A program made the translations under genes and the position numbers. From Syntrophotaleaceae bacterium (GTDB taxonomy: Bacteria; Desulfobacterota; Desulfuromonadia; Desulfuromonadales; Syntrophotaleaceae), in NCBI GenBank assembly GCA_041390365.1, contig JAWKQB010000003.1, positions 682,001 through 746,000 of the forward strand: 64,000 nt of DNA, read 5' to 3'. Below, in pieces: positions 43,909 through 52,772 of this stretch. The first letter of the stretch is position 1; each line of letters opens with the position of its first letter. The notes beneath the pieces are model-generated. The model did no database searches, was not told the DNA's origin, and saw only the letters and a list, made by a program, of their open reading frames with translations.

Positions 43909-44634
43909 TTATGGAGTGATATGCGGCAGCGCCCCCATCGAACCCAGGACGACCAGCGGTTCAGCCGCCGGGTCCAGCCAGCCGAGCAGCTTCAGCAAGT
44001 CCTTTTCAGCCAAGGCTACGCAACCCGCCGTGGGGATGTCCTCACCCCGCCGCACGTGAATGAAGATGGCGCTTCCGGCTCCCGGAACGACAGGGTCAGT
44101 GTTGTACTCGATGATGATGCCGACCTTGTAGCAGTCGTCCTCCCGTTTCATCAGTTCATAGGAAGCCGCCGCGGTCTCCCCTCTGCGAACCCAGCGGTTG
44201 TAGTCGGGGGCGGCGTCGTCGTCCACCCAGACATCCTCGACTCCGGCCTGGCGGTAAGGCATTCGGGTGTCGACCTGCGGAGCATAACCGAAGGTGCGTT
44301 TCAGGGGGAAAACGCCCGATGGCGTCCTGCCGTCCCCCTCCTTTTTCTCTCCGGGAGGAGCAAAGCCCTTCCTGCCGATCAGTACGGGCAGCGGCGGAGA
44401 AACCTCCTGCCAGAGGTTGCCTGACTTTTCCAAAACATGCATCCGACCCCGGGTTCCGGCAGCATTTTCGTTCGTCACCAGCAGGACCTGGCTTGTCTCG
44501 GTCGGCAGGTTTGCCAGAGAGGACTGGGTCCATTGCGGCGCGGCTTTCTGCTTCGGCAAAGCGCAGGACGCGGAAACCAGGCAGATCAGCAGGAGGGCCG
44601 CCCAAACCGGGAGTTTTCCAATTTTTTGTTTCAT
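43909..44634 (-). CDS. L,D-transpeptidase (YkuD-type) lipoprotein
   Basis: A 241-residue envelope enzyme that crosslinks peptidoglycan or attaches lipoproteins by an L,D linkage. The signal peptide ends in a lipobox, VSASC. The YkuD core shows GDGRTPSGVFPL, then IFIHVRRGEDIPTAGCVALA, which contains the His and the catalytic Cys of the HxnS/TxGC motif; the usual Ser before Gly is Ala-Gly here (TAGC). It is 19 bases downstream of the symporter stop region, in the same direction, so probably co-transcribed. Confidence 0.83.
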   Translation of the reverse strand: MKQKIGKLPVWAALLLICLVSASCALPKQKAAPQWTQSSLANLPTETSQVLLVTNENAAGTRGRMHVLEKSGNLWQEVSPPLPVLIGRKGFAPPGEKKEGDGRTPSGVFPLKRTFGYAPQVDTRMPYRQAGVEDVWVDDDAAPDYNRWVRRGETAAASYELMKREDDCYKVGIIIEYNTDPVVPGAGSAIFIHVRRGEDIPTAGCVALAEKDLLKLLGWLDPAAEPLVVLGSMGALPHITP

Positions 44635-44653
44635 CTTTTCTTGCCCTTCCCCC

Positions 44654-45889
44654 TCATCCTTGTGATTCCATCCATCCCTTTCCCCCCAGTATCCGGGCGG
44701 CCAGCATGCTGGTGACGTTGTCCCCCGTGGCGTTGATCATGGTCGCGGGGGCATCCACCAGGGTGCCGATCATCGTGATCAGCGGGAAGGCTTCGGGGGG
44801 AAATCCGTACAGGGACAAAATCAAAAGCTCGCCGATGGTGCCGCCGCCGGGAATGCCGCTGACCACCGCGCCCGTCAGAAGCGCGATGCCCAGGGCGGTG
44901 AGAATCGGTTCGAGTCCGGTAAAGGGGATCTGAAAGACCCCGAAGAGAAAAGCGATTTTCAGAACGGCGGCGAGACAGGACCCTTCCATGTGGATGCTTG
45001 CGCCGACGGGTATGATCACTTCGCTGATCTCCCGGGGCACGCCGATCTTGTCCGCCGCCTGCAGATTGGCGGGGATGGTCGCCATGGAACTGCCGGTGGC
45101 CAGCGCGGTCAGAGAGGGCGGAATGATGTACCACCAGAACCTTTTCATGCCTTTGATTCTACCGGCGAGGAAGGCGTAAAGGGTAAAGGCGACGACGAAA
45201 TAGAGCAGGGCGGTCGGATAGTAGACGGCCATGGCGCGGGCGTAGGAGCCGAGCATCTCCGGACCGAATACCCCGACCAGATAGGCGAAATAGGCTCCCA
45301 GGCCGATCGGAGCGTAATACATGATGAAGGAAACCAGTTTCAGCATCACCTCGTTGGCGGAGGCGAGAAGCTTGGCAAAGGTTTTTCCCTTTTCGCCCAC
45401 GGCGGAGGTGGCCAGGCCGGTCAGCATCGAAAATACGATCAGCGCCAGCATGTTGTTTTTCGAAACCAGCTGAGGAAAATCGGTGACGGTAAAGGCCCGG
45501 ACGATCTGCTCGGATACCTTGAGATTGTCCACATCCACCGTTGCCGGCAAGGGGATGCCGATCCCGGCAGCGGGGGGAAAGAGGACGACGACGGCAATCA
45601 TGACCGCCGAGGCGACAAGGCCGGTTGCCACAAACAGCAGGAGCATCAGCGAGAGGATCCTGCCCAGCCGTTTGGGGTTGGACATTCCGGCAACGGCGGA
45701 CGCAATGGAAAAGAAAACCAGAGGTACGATGACGGTAAAGAGCAGATTCAGGAATATATCGCCCAGCGGCTTGAAGGCTTCGGCATCCTTCCCCAGGAAG
45801 ATGCCTAGGGAAGCGCCGATAATCATGGAGAGGACCAGAAGCAGGGAAAATCCGTAGGATTGCAGGAAAGGAGGCAATTGTCTTTTCAT
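44654..45889 (-). CDS. Dicarboxylate/amino acid:cation symporter (DAACS family)
   Basis: A 411-residue polytopic transporter related to GltP, DctA and SdcS. It takes up glutamate, aspartate or C4-dicarboxylates with H+ or Na+. Family features are PLVFFSIASAVAGMSNPKRL, the serine-rich TALATGSSMATIPANL hairpin, VIIPVGASIHMEGSC and the LVDAPATMINATGDNVTSML region carrying the substrate and Na-binding residues (NxTGD). About eight membrane helices are visible. The exact substrate cannot be read here. Confidence 0.88.
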   Translation of the reverse strand: MKRQLPPFLQSYGFSLLLVLSMIIGASLGIFLGKDAEAFKPLGDIFLNLLFTVIVPLVFFSIASAVAGMSNPKRLGRILSLMLLLFVATGLVASAVMIAVVVLFPPAAGIGIPLPATVDVDNLKVSEQIVRAFTVTDFPQLVSKNNMLALIVFSMLTGLATSAVGEKGKTFAKLLASANEVMLKLVSFIMYYAPIGLGAYFAYLVGVFGPEMLGSYARAMAVYYPTALLYFVVAFTLYAFLAGRIKGMKRFWWYIIPPSLTALATGSSMATIPANLQAADKIGVPREISEVIIPVGASIHMEGSCLAAVLKIAFLFGVFQIPFTGLEPILTALGIALLTGAVVSGIPGGGTIGELLILSLYGFPPEAFPLITMIGTLVDAPATMINATGDNVTSMLAARILGGKGWMESQG

Positions 45890-46066
45890 GGAATCATGTC
45901 ACCGGAAAATTGTTTGGAAGGCTCGACGTCAGAATCGGATGGAATGCTACCATTATTCCCGGCAGGGATGGAAGGAGTGTTTTCAGGTCTCTTTTGGGAA
46001 ATGGCGGACAGTGGTTTGTCCCTTTTGGAGAAAGTGAAAAATCTTAGCTTAATCCCATAAAATGGA

Positions 46067-46095
46067 TTGACGGTGGGGATTTGAAAGGTTAAAAA
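46067..46095 (+). promoter_or_regulatory. Predicted promoter of the sigma/kinase/Hsp70 gene cluster
   Basis: TTGACG (46067-46072) and TAAAAA (46090-46095) are 17 bases apart. A second weaker set begins at TTGAAA (46081-46086). The ATG at 46175 is 80 bases downstream. Confidence 0.5.
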
Positions 46096-46174
46096 CAAGT
46101 TTAATTAAATGTCTTCCAGGGAGAGGTCTGGCCGGTGAATTGACCGCCCGCTTTTTTGTTTAAACAGGTTTTGT

Positions 46175-46891
46175 ATGGGTAGGGACAAAAAAACAAGGTT
46201 TCCTGAAACACAGTGGTCTCTGGTAAAGAGGGCGGGAGGGTCTGATGAAATCATAAGGCAAGAGGCGCTTTCCGAACTTCTTCATACCTATCGGCCCGGG
46301 CTTCTCAATTTTTTGATAAAGGCACGCGGATTACCGGCGGATTTCGCGGAAGACCTCCTGCAGGGGTTTATAGCCGATAAGGTATTAAAAAGCGATCTTG
46401 CCCGATATGCGGATCAGGGACGCGGCAAATTCCGAAATTTCATCCTTAAATCCCTTAATAATTATACGGCGACTAAGCTATCGCGGAGAGCCTCTCGTGA
46501 AAATAACGAACTGGAGTTCGACGAGTCGGTACATACCTTAATCCCCGGAGCAGAGGTGGTGGATCTGTTTGACCTCGAGTGGATTAAACAGGTAGTGCGC
46601 GACGCGGTTAGACTTACGGAAGAAGAGTGCCGTTGCCGTAATCGCACGGAAATATGGGAAATTTTCAGTCGGCGTGTTGTCGATCCGATGTTGTACGGCA
46701 TAGAACCCATGGACTACCGGGAGATTGTCTCCCGTTTCGGGATTTCCACCCCTCGCCAGGCCATAAATCTTCTGGCCACCGCCAAACGCACATTCACCAG
46801 GAATCTTCGCCTGGCCGTCGGGAAATACGCCGGCAAGGGAATAGATATCGAGGACGAGATAGCGGACCTCAGAAAAATTATTCAACGTTGA
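46175..46891 (+). CDS. ECF-type sigma factor-like protein heading the Hsp70/kinase cluster
   Basis: A 238-residue protein. The N-terminal RFPETQWSLVKRAGG is the lead found in a group of ECF-like sigma factors common in Myxobacteria and Planctomycetes. Region 2 includes LLHTYRPGLLNFLIKARG and DLLQGFIADKVL; region 4 is the helix-turn-helix MDYREIVSRFGISTPRQAIN. It probably directs RNA polymerase to promoters of this cluster or of a stress regulon. There is no zinc anti-sigma protein next to it; the following unknown gene could fill that role. The ATG at 46175 has only a weak ribosome-binding site. Confidence 0.78.
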   Translation: MGRDKKTRFPETQWSLVKRAGGSDEIIRQEALSELLHTYRPGLLNFLIKARGLPADFAEDLLQGFIADKVLKSDLARYADQGRGKFRNFILKSLNNYTATKLSRRASRENNELEFDESVHTLIPGAEVVDLFDLEWIKQVVRDAVRLTEEECRCRNRTEIWEIFSRRVVDPMLYGIEPMDYREIVSRFGISTPRQAINLLATAKRTFTRNLRLAVGKYAGKGIDIEDEIADLRKIIQR

Positions 46892-46949
46892 GACGCAACA
46901 TCATGTGTTTCCTGGAGTAGTTCTTTACGAATGAATATAGGAAGTCATC

Positions 46950-47459
46950 ATGGGTCAAAAACAAACCAAAGAGCCGGCAACAAGCAAAGACTTGCTGTAT
47001 GCTTTGCTTGATGTCGAGCACGATGCGAACATTCCCTGGGCCGCAGGGGATTTCAAGGCCATCCTGGAACACCAGCTTCACACCCCTTTAATTTCGGAAA
47101 GCGAGCGGTTCGGCGAAATAAGCCGGCAACCGGCGGAGCGGGTTGCCGGCCGGCTCTCCGTTTTGTCCTGCCGGACCTTTCAGGATATTTTACAGCACCC
47201 CTCCCCATCCGTTGAAGTTCTGCAATGGATAAAGGATTTTGCCAAAGCCGCGGTTAAAAACGATTCCGATCTCCCCAAAGAGGTCGGGAGGGTGCTCTAT
47301 ATCCTTGCCATATTGAGAGCCCAGGCAACCCACAGAGCCTGCATTACCACAATGCCTCCCCTCGAGATTAAAAACGAAGCTTACCGCAGCCTGACTTTCC
47401 CCTGGTTGCCTGACGGAATTCAGAAATTGATCCGTGATTCCCTCCGATGTTTGTGCTGA
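46950..47459 (+). CDS. Unknown protein between the sigma factor and the kinase
   Basis: A 169-residue, mostly helical and soluble protein of no family I recognise. It starts MGQKQTKEPATSKDLLYALL and includes LPKEVGRVLYILAILRAQAT. A hydrophilic, charged N-terminus, no membrane segment and no catalytic motif are seen. The gene lies 59 bases after the sigma gene and 26 bases before the kinase start, in the same direction. The position suggests an anti-sigma-like or adaptor role, which is inference only. Confidence 0.6.
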   Translation: MGQKQTKEPATSKDLLYALLDVEHDANIPWAAGDFKAILEHQLHTPLISESERFGEISRQPAERVAGRLSVLSCRTFQDILQHPSPSVEVLQWIKDFAKAAVKNDSDLPKEVGRVLYILAILRAQATHRACITTMPPLEIKNEAYRSLTFPWLPDGIQKLIRDSLRCLC

Positions 47460-47484
47460 AAGCCGGTTATGTTGCGAGAACCCA

Positions 47485-48654
47485 ATGAGAAAGATTCTAT
47501 TGCAGGGACAAATTATTCGGGACACCTATGAAGTGGAGCGCCTCCTGGGAGAAGGCGCCTTTGCCGAGGTTTATCGAGTCAAGCACCGCTTCATGGGGCG
47601 TCAGGCCCTGAAGGTTTTCAAGCTCCCAGGGGCCACTGCCGAAGACATCGAACGCGATATCGCCGAAGCTCAGCTCCTTTCCGGTATCAAACATCCCAAC
47701 ATTATCGAGGTCTATGATGCCAATGTCCTCACTACCCTGCGGGGGCAGTTCGCTTATTTCACCATGACATACGTTCCCGGGGGAACCCTGGAACGCTATT
47801 GGCGATCTTTTGACCGCGATTTGATGCCGGTCAACCACGCCGTGGAAATTGTCAAACAGGTTTGCCGGGGGCTGGCTGTGGCGCACGCGTGTTCCCCTCC
47901 CGTCGTGCATCGGGACATCAAGCCTCAGAACATTCTGATTGGTTTCAACAGCGACGGGCTTCATGTCCGATTAAGCGATTTCGGTCTGGCCAGGACCGTT
48001 AATCCTTTGACCTTACTGGTCAGCGCAAAGGGGACATTGGGATTCAAGCCGCCGGAGGCACTGGAAAACGTCGATTCCTGCTCGGCGGACATCTGGGCCA
48101 TCGGAACGACACTTTATCTGCTGCTGACGGACCAAATGCCCTTTCCCCTGCTTGATGACCGGGACATTGATGATGCCGGCCGCTTCCTGCGGCCGATCCG
48201 TCCGCCGAGCCTTTACAATGTCAGTGTCGACGCAGGCCTCGAGTCCTTGATTTATCGTTGCCTTGCAGCAGCGCCTGGCGACCGCTATGCCAATGCCTCC
48301 GAGCTTCTGAAGGATCTGGAAAAATGGAAGCCCGGCTACAAGTCCTATTTTGCCTCAATCAGTCAAACAACATCGGGGGAGAAATCCGCCATCTCTGCAC
48401 GTTCCCGCCATGACCTGAAAAAGGAGGCCCAAGAGGCCCTTAAAGAGGCTATGAACATAGCCCGCGATCCCACCATGCTGATGTCCGCGGCGGATCTTCT
48501 TGAGGAGGCGATCAGCAAGGATCCGGCCCTGCGGGATCGCTTTGAATCGCAACTGCAACTATGGCGCAAGGGGATCATGCACGTCTCGACTGCCGACTTG
48601 GGGCGTTTCTTCAATAAAACCGGCACTGCGGAGAAGAAATCTCCGAGGACATAA
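47485..48654 (+). CDS. Hanks-type Ser/Thr protein kinase
   Basis: A 389-residue soluble kinase with a complete catalytic core: Gly loop LLGEGAFAEVY (20-30), ATP-binding K43 in ALKVF, helix-C Glu in IAEAQLL, HRDIKPQN with D144, and DFGLAR with D165. The APE-like region reads GFKPPEALE. The C-terminal ~110 residues (LKKEAQEALKEAMNIA onward) are helical, probably a TPR-like partner-binding tail. There is no membrane segment or PASTA domain. It is likely to phosphorylate proteins of this cluster. It is encoded directly upstream of the J-like protein. Confidence 0.9.
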   Translation: MRKILLQGQIIRDTYEVERLLGEGAFAEVYRVKHRFMGRQALKVFKLPGATAEDIERDIAEAQLLSGIKHPNIIEVYDANVLTTLRGQFAYFTMTYVPGGTLERYWRSFDRDLMPVNHAVEIVKQVCRGLAVAHACSPPVVHRDIKPQNILIGFNSDGLHVRLSDFGLARTVNPLTLLVSAKGTLGFKPPEALENVDSCSADIWAIGTTLYLLLTDQMPFPLLDDRDIDDAGRFLRPIRPPSLYNVSVDAGLESLIYRCLAAAPGDRYANASELLKDLEKWKPGYKSYFASISQTTSGEKSAISARSRHDLKKEAQEALKEAMNIARDPTMLMSAADLLEEAISKDPALRDRFESQLQLWRKGIMHVSTADLGRFFNKTGTAEKKSPRT

Positions 48655-48743
48655 AATTTATCATCATTCGCGCAACATCCGCTGTGGCAAGAAGTAGTAG
48701 GTTGTGAGGAGAATAATAGCGGACCGAAAAGGTGAGGCAAATT

Positions 48744-51700
48744 ATGAGTATGGACAATCTCAAACGGTGGCAAAAAAGCGGCGAGGCGGAAAAATGGGTG
48801 CAGGATCATGTGGCCGGCTGGACCCATGATGAATGGCAGGGTTTGCTGGATTCGCTTCGGCAGACGGATTATTGGCCGATGGAAGAGTCCGACCTCAGTG
48901 AAGCGATCGAATCGCTTCGTAAAAAGCTGAAACGTGCCGCCGACAGCCACCAGGACCTGATCGATAAGGAGCGCAGGGTACTGGTGGACCTGGCGTTTCC
49001 TTCCCTTTATCGGCGGAATCTTTTCCGCATCCTGGAATTGTCCATTACGGCGACCGCCGCCGATGTCCGGCGCCGGCAAAAGCGTCAGGAGATGCAGCGC
49101 AAATTGGGAATCGACTCCGGACCGGGGAAAGAGCATCCTCTGGCTTTAAATCCCCCCCCTGCAAAAGAAGAGATCAATGCTGCGCTGGATCGCATGAATG
49201 AACCGCAGACCCGCTTGCTGGACGAAATTTTCTGGTTCTGGCCGGCTCAAAACGATGGCCCGGATGCTGCCCTGGAGGCCATCGAGCAGGGACGGATCGA
49301 GGAGGCCAGATCGCTTTGGACCAACCAGGTGAAACAAGAGCAAAATGCCCGGATCGCCGTTCATAATCTAGCTGTACTGGAACATTTGCAAATCCTGGAT
49401 AAAGAAAACGAACTCGGAACTTGCGAACGGGAAAAGGATCTTGCGGAATCGCTGGACCAGCGCTGGATGCACCTTTTCCAACAGTGGCAAGGGGTTTGTG
49501 AAGGAGAGGAGTTCTGGGATCGGGTCAAAGTGCGGGTTAGAGAACTTAATGACGCCCGTCTGACAACGGGATTCGTGAGGCGCATCCGAAAGACACTGCC
49601 GAAAGCCCTGCTCATGATCAATGCCAGGATGGCCTGCAGCGCTGCCGACCGGGGTGATTTGGCCATGGTTCAGCGCTGCCTCGGGCAAATGCAGAGCGGT
49701 CCCTGGGGGAGTGACCTGGTTGAGGAAGCCCTTTTGGAGGCTCTCAGACCGAGCCGTGACCATATCAAGGCGATGATCGACCACGCCAAAAGCCGCTGGT
49801 CTCATGATCCCGTACACGGCAACCGTTATGTTCGTGAGTTGCATTCCCAAGCCCTTGCTCAACTGGTGGTAATGGACCGGGTATTGACGGAGGGACATTC
49901 CGTTCGTACCGGTTTGCACGAGATGGTCGCGAATGCCATGCTGGATGGCCAAGTCGCTTTTGGGAAAAAGACCAATGATTGGACGGAATGTATCGATCTG
50001 CTCAATCTGGCACTCGGTTTGGGGATAGGGGAATCGGTTCGAGCGCAATTTGAAGAGAATATTAAAGTTCTGAATGAAAACCAGGAGAGCGCCAACGACT
50101 GGTGCAGCCCGGGGTACTGGGATCTGCCCCCGGAGATTCTCGAACGTTTGGAATCCATCCGCCGGATTTCCGCAAGCGGAGATTTCGACAAAGCGATTGA
50201 ATCGCTGGCGGTTCTCGATCCCGGGATAGGGCAGCCCTTGAAACGCTGCCTGGCCCATTGTCTCAGCATCAAAGGAATCCGGCTGTTTAACGAGGCCATC
50301 AGCGAGTACAACACCGAAACCGATGTATTAAAAGCAATTATGAACAGACTTCGTTCAATGAATGAAACAACTTTGGGTTTCACGCTGATGCGCCGTCCGA
50401 CGCCGGAAACCTCCATGCATATGCTGCCTCCCTGTTTATCCTGCGGCGGGTCCTATTACAACAGTTGGGTGAATTTCAAGTACAAGGACATCCCGCTTTT
50501 TATGTGCAGTGCGTGTTCCGCCAAGAATGAACGGCAGATCGAACAGCAGAAGAAAGCATTGAGAGGGAGTATCCATAAGGCATTGGAATACCTGCTTCTG
50601 GCCCAGGAAATCGATCCTCATGATCCGGGTATCCAAAGAAATCTCAAAATCATCACTGAAACCGGGAGAAACTTCAATTGCAGCTCTCCAGCAACCAAGA
50701 ATCTCAAAGAAAGATTGTGCGCTGCAAAATATCGGGAACGCCTTTTGGAAATCGAAACCGTTCCTGAAGACAATATCTGCTTTTTCTGTAGTGATAACCC
50801 GGCCGAGCCGGCCTGCCGGCTGACTGTTCCCATGTGCGGCGACAAAAAGCTTGTGGATCTGATTTTCCAGGAGGGATACGAATATCATTATGCCGATGTG
50901 ATCGTGCCCCGTTGTCAGAGCTGCTGCGACGAGCACCGGCAATACCCGGAACGCGTTCGGCAATGGGAACAGGACCGGTTGGCTGCGGCCGACGACTGCC
51001 ACTTTCCCTCGCTGCACAGTCAGATGAGTTCCGCTGAAAATATTCACGCCGCGAAGCAGCGGTCGGTTAAGGCATTACGGGAAAAACTGGAAGCCCTGCA
51101 ATCTTCCAAATCGTCCTTTGAACCTAAATCGAAATGCGAAAAATGCGGCTCCCAAAAATTTTGGAAAGGGCAGGTCTGCCGCCAATGCCATCCCAAGGCT
51201 TTTCATCCCGGGTATTACAAAAGGTTTCTCGCGTTGGCGGCATTTTGTTTCGTCGCTGCTGATTTGCTGTTATGGAATTTGCCCTTTCTGGACACTTCGA
51301 GTTTCAAACCGGGCGGTTTGCGTGCCGCCATCACCGTTCTTCCTGCCGGCATCCTTTTCCTGATGATGAAATGGCCGCAATGGAAATTGCGGCGCCGCTT
51401 GTGGGAGCAGGAGCGGCAGCTTCAAATCCGGCAAAAGGACCGGGAAAAAGCTCAAATGGAAAAAGAGATAGAAAAAGCCTGTCAGGAAGAACAGGCCGCC
51501 GCGAGCGCCCTTAGGGATTTGAAACAGAAACTTCAACATGTCAAACAAAAGGCGATTGAGGAATTCGAAAGAAGCCATGCACGTCCGTTACTGCTTGCGA
51601 ATATCCGGTCTGAAAACGATTTTCTGCAATTTCGCCGGATTTGTGAATTCAGGGAAAAGGGGTGGAAGTTCGGGCGTAGTCCTGCCGAAGAAAAAGATCT

Positions 51701-51899
51701 CCCGGTTGAGGTAGGTGGGCTCACCAGGGCATCAGTCAAAAAATCCAGCCCGGCACCCGATACGGAAAGAAAGCGGCTTCTTGAATTGATACGGCAAACG
51801 GATGACGATGAATTTATCGAATGCCCTGTCTGTAAAGTCCGAAAAAAGGCCAAAAACATGATCCGCCACTATGACAATAACCATAAGACCGGAGTCTGA
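48744..51899 (+). CDS. Large J-domain-like, multi-zinc-ribbon, membrane protein of the Hsp70 cluster
   Basis: 1051 residues. Residues ~90-160 form a J-like motif (RRNLFRILELSITATAADVR, a PPAKEEINAALDRM segment and LLDEIFWFWP), but no HPD tripeptide is visible, so it may not stimulate ATPase in the classical way. A helical repeat region follows to about residue 540. Four cysteine clusters come next: PCLSCGG...FMCSAC, ICFFCSDNPAEPAC, PRCQSCCDEH and KCEKCGSQK...CRQCHP. Two membrane helices (near FLALAAFCFVAADLLLW and VLPAGILFLMM) precede a long coiled coil, and a CPVC...H....H zinc finger ends the protein. AAGGTGAGGC supports the ATG at 48744. It probably tethers the Hsp70 to the membrane. Confidence 0.8.
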   Translation: MSMDNLKRWQKSGEAEKWVQDHVAGWTHDEWQGLLDSLRQTDYWPMEESDLSEAIESLRKKLKRAADSHQDLIDKERRVLVDLAFPSLYRRNLFRILELSITATAADVRRRQKRQEMQRKLGIDSGPGKEHPLALNPPPAKEEINAALDRMNEPQTRLLDEIFWFWPAQNDGPDAALEAIEQGRIEEARSLWTNQVKQEQNARIAVHNLAVLEHLQILDKENELGTCEREKDLAESLDQRWMHLFQQWQGVCEGEEFWDRVKVRVRELNDARLTTGFVRRIRKTLPKALLMINARMACSAADRGDLAMVQRCLGQMQSGPWGSDLVEEALLEALRPSRDHIKAMIDHAKSRWSHDPVHGNRYVRELHSQALAQLVVMDRVLTEGHSVRTGLHEMVANAMLDGQVAFGKKTNDWTECIDLLNLALGLGIGESVRAQFEENIKVLNENQESANDWCSPGYWDLPPEILERLESIRRISASGDFDKAIESLAVLDPGIGQPLKRCLAHCLSIKGIRLFNEAISEYNTETDVLKAIMNRLRSMNETTLGFTLMRRPTPETSMHMLPPCLSCGGSYYNSWVNFKYKDIPLFMCSACSAKNERQIEQQKKALRGSIHKALEYLLLAQEIDPHDPGIQRNLKIITETGRNFNCSSPATKNLKERLCAAKYRERLLEIETVPEDNICFFCSDNPAEPACRLTVPMCGDKKLVDLIFQEGYEYHYADVIVPRCQSCCDEHRQYPERVRQWEQDRLAAADDCHFPSLHSQMSSAENIHAAKQRSVKALREKLEALQSSKSSFEPKSKCEKCGSQKFWKGQVCRQCHPKAFHPGYYKRFLALAAFCFVAADLLLWNLPFLDTSSFKPGGLRAAITVLPAGILFLMMKWPQWKLRRRLWEQERQLQIRQKDREKAQMEKEIEKACQEEQAAASALRDLKQKLQHVKQKAIEEFERSHARPLLLANIRSENDFLQFRRICEFREKGWKFGRSPAEEKDLPVEVGGLTRASVKKSSPAPDTERKRLLELIRQTDDDEFIECPVCKVRKKAKNMIRHYDNNHKTGV

Positions 51900-51939
51900 A
51901 AAGCAGATAAATATTTCAGAGTGGAAGAGGAACTTGCCT

Positions 51940-52689
51940 ATGAAGCAACCGAAACGAAAGACCAAAGGCAGATTGAAGCAGAAACCCGATAGTGATTTTC
52001 TCAAATCGACTTTTTCCGAGGATCTCAGGCAGGCGCTTCATTTTTCCGAGTTTCGCATTGAGTTGCCGGTGATTATCCCGGAGCAATGCGGACCGGTCGC
52101 GAAGACTGTTCAGGATCCTGTTTCACCGTCGTCAGCTCAGGGCTCGCCCGAAATTCTTCCCGACCGGCTCGTTGCCGAGATCGGTACCTGTTTGTGGTAT
52201 CTCAAAACCAGGTTTTTTAAACAGAAGTGGGACAGCGACGATACCAGCGATGACGATCCGCGGGTACGAAGGGCGCTGGGCCGGCTGATGAAGGGGATCG
52301 ATGCTCTAAGACATGGAAATGTGGAGATTCAGGACCCTACCGGTAAGCGCTATCCCCAAGGGGGGGAGCACATGATGAAACCGATTCAATTGCAGCCCAC
52401 GCCCGGATTGACCTTCGAGAGGGTTTCGGAAACAGTTCTTCCGATTATCTATCGCGACAACCGGCTAATCCAGCGTGGCGAGGTTTTTGTTTCAACCCCC
52501 GAAGTGTTGAAAACCGGGACAGAAGAGAGCGAGGAGAAAAAGGGAAACAGAGAGTCGTTCAAAGCATCCGGATCCCGGAAGTCGCGGGCATCTGGAAATA
52601 CCGGGATGGGACCCGAAGAAGGCCACGACCATGAAACGGCTGATTTGACCGGGTCTGCCGAGGAGTTCTCTGGCGGGGAAGAGCAGTAA
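51940..52689 (+). CDS. GrpE-like nucleotide-exchange factor of the Hsp70 cluster
   Basis: A 249-residue protein. A basic, disordered N-terminus (KQPKRKTKGRLKQKP) is followed by a coiled coil (LVAEIGTCLWYLKTRFFKQ) and a GrpE-like beta domain: VEIQDPTGKRYPQGGEHMM, then LQPTPGLTFERVSETVLPII, then RLIQRGEVFVSTP. This is the pattern of the beta domain of GrpE proteins that opens the Hsp70 nucleotide cleft. The C-terminal ~60 residues are acidic and disordered. I chose the ATG at 51940 (GAAGAGGAAC upstream) over one at 51871 that overlaps the previous gene. Confidence 0.78.
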   Translation: MKQPKRKTKGRLKQKPDSDFLKSTFSEDLRQALHFSEFRIELPVIIPEQCGPVAKTVQDPVSPSSAQGSPEILPDRLVAEIGTCLWYLKTRFFKQKWDSDDTSDDDPRVRRALGRLMKGIDALRHGNVEIQDPTGKRYPQGGEHMMKPIQLQPTPGLTFERVSETVLPIIYRDNRLIQRGEVFVSTPEVLKTGTEESEEKKGNRESFKASGSRKSRASGNTGMGPEEGHDHETADLTGSAEEFSGGEEQ

Positions 52690-52772
52690 TACAACGAATG
52701 ACATGGTCGACCGGTAACGTGAAATATTAAAAAAATTGTGATTTAACTAGCTGAAATGAAAGGGGTTTCCAG

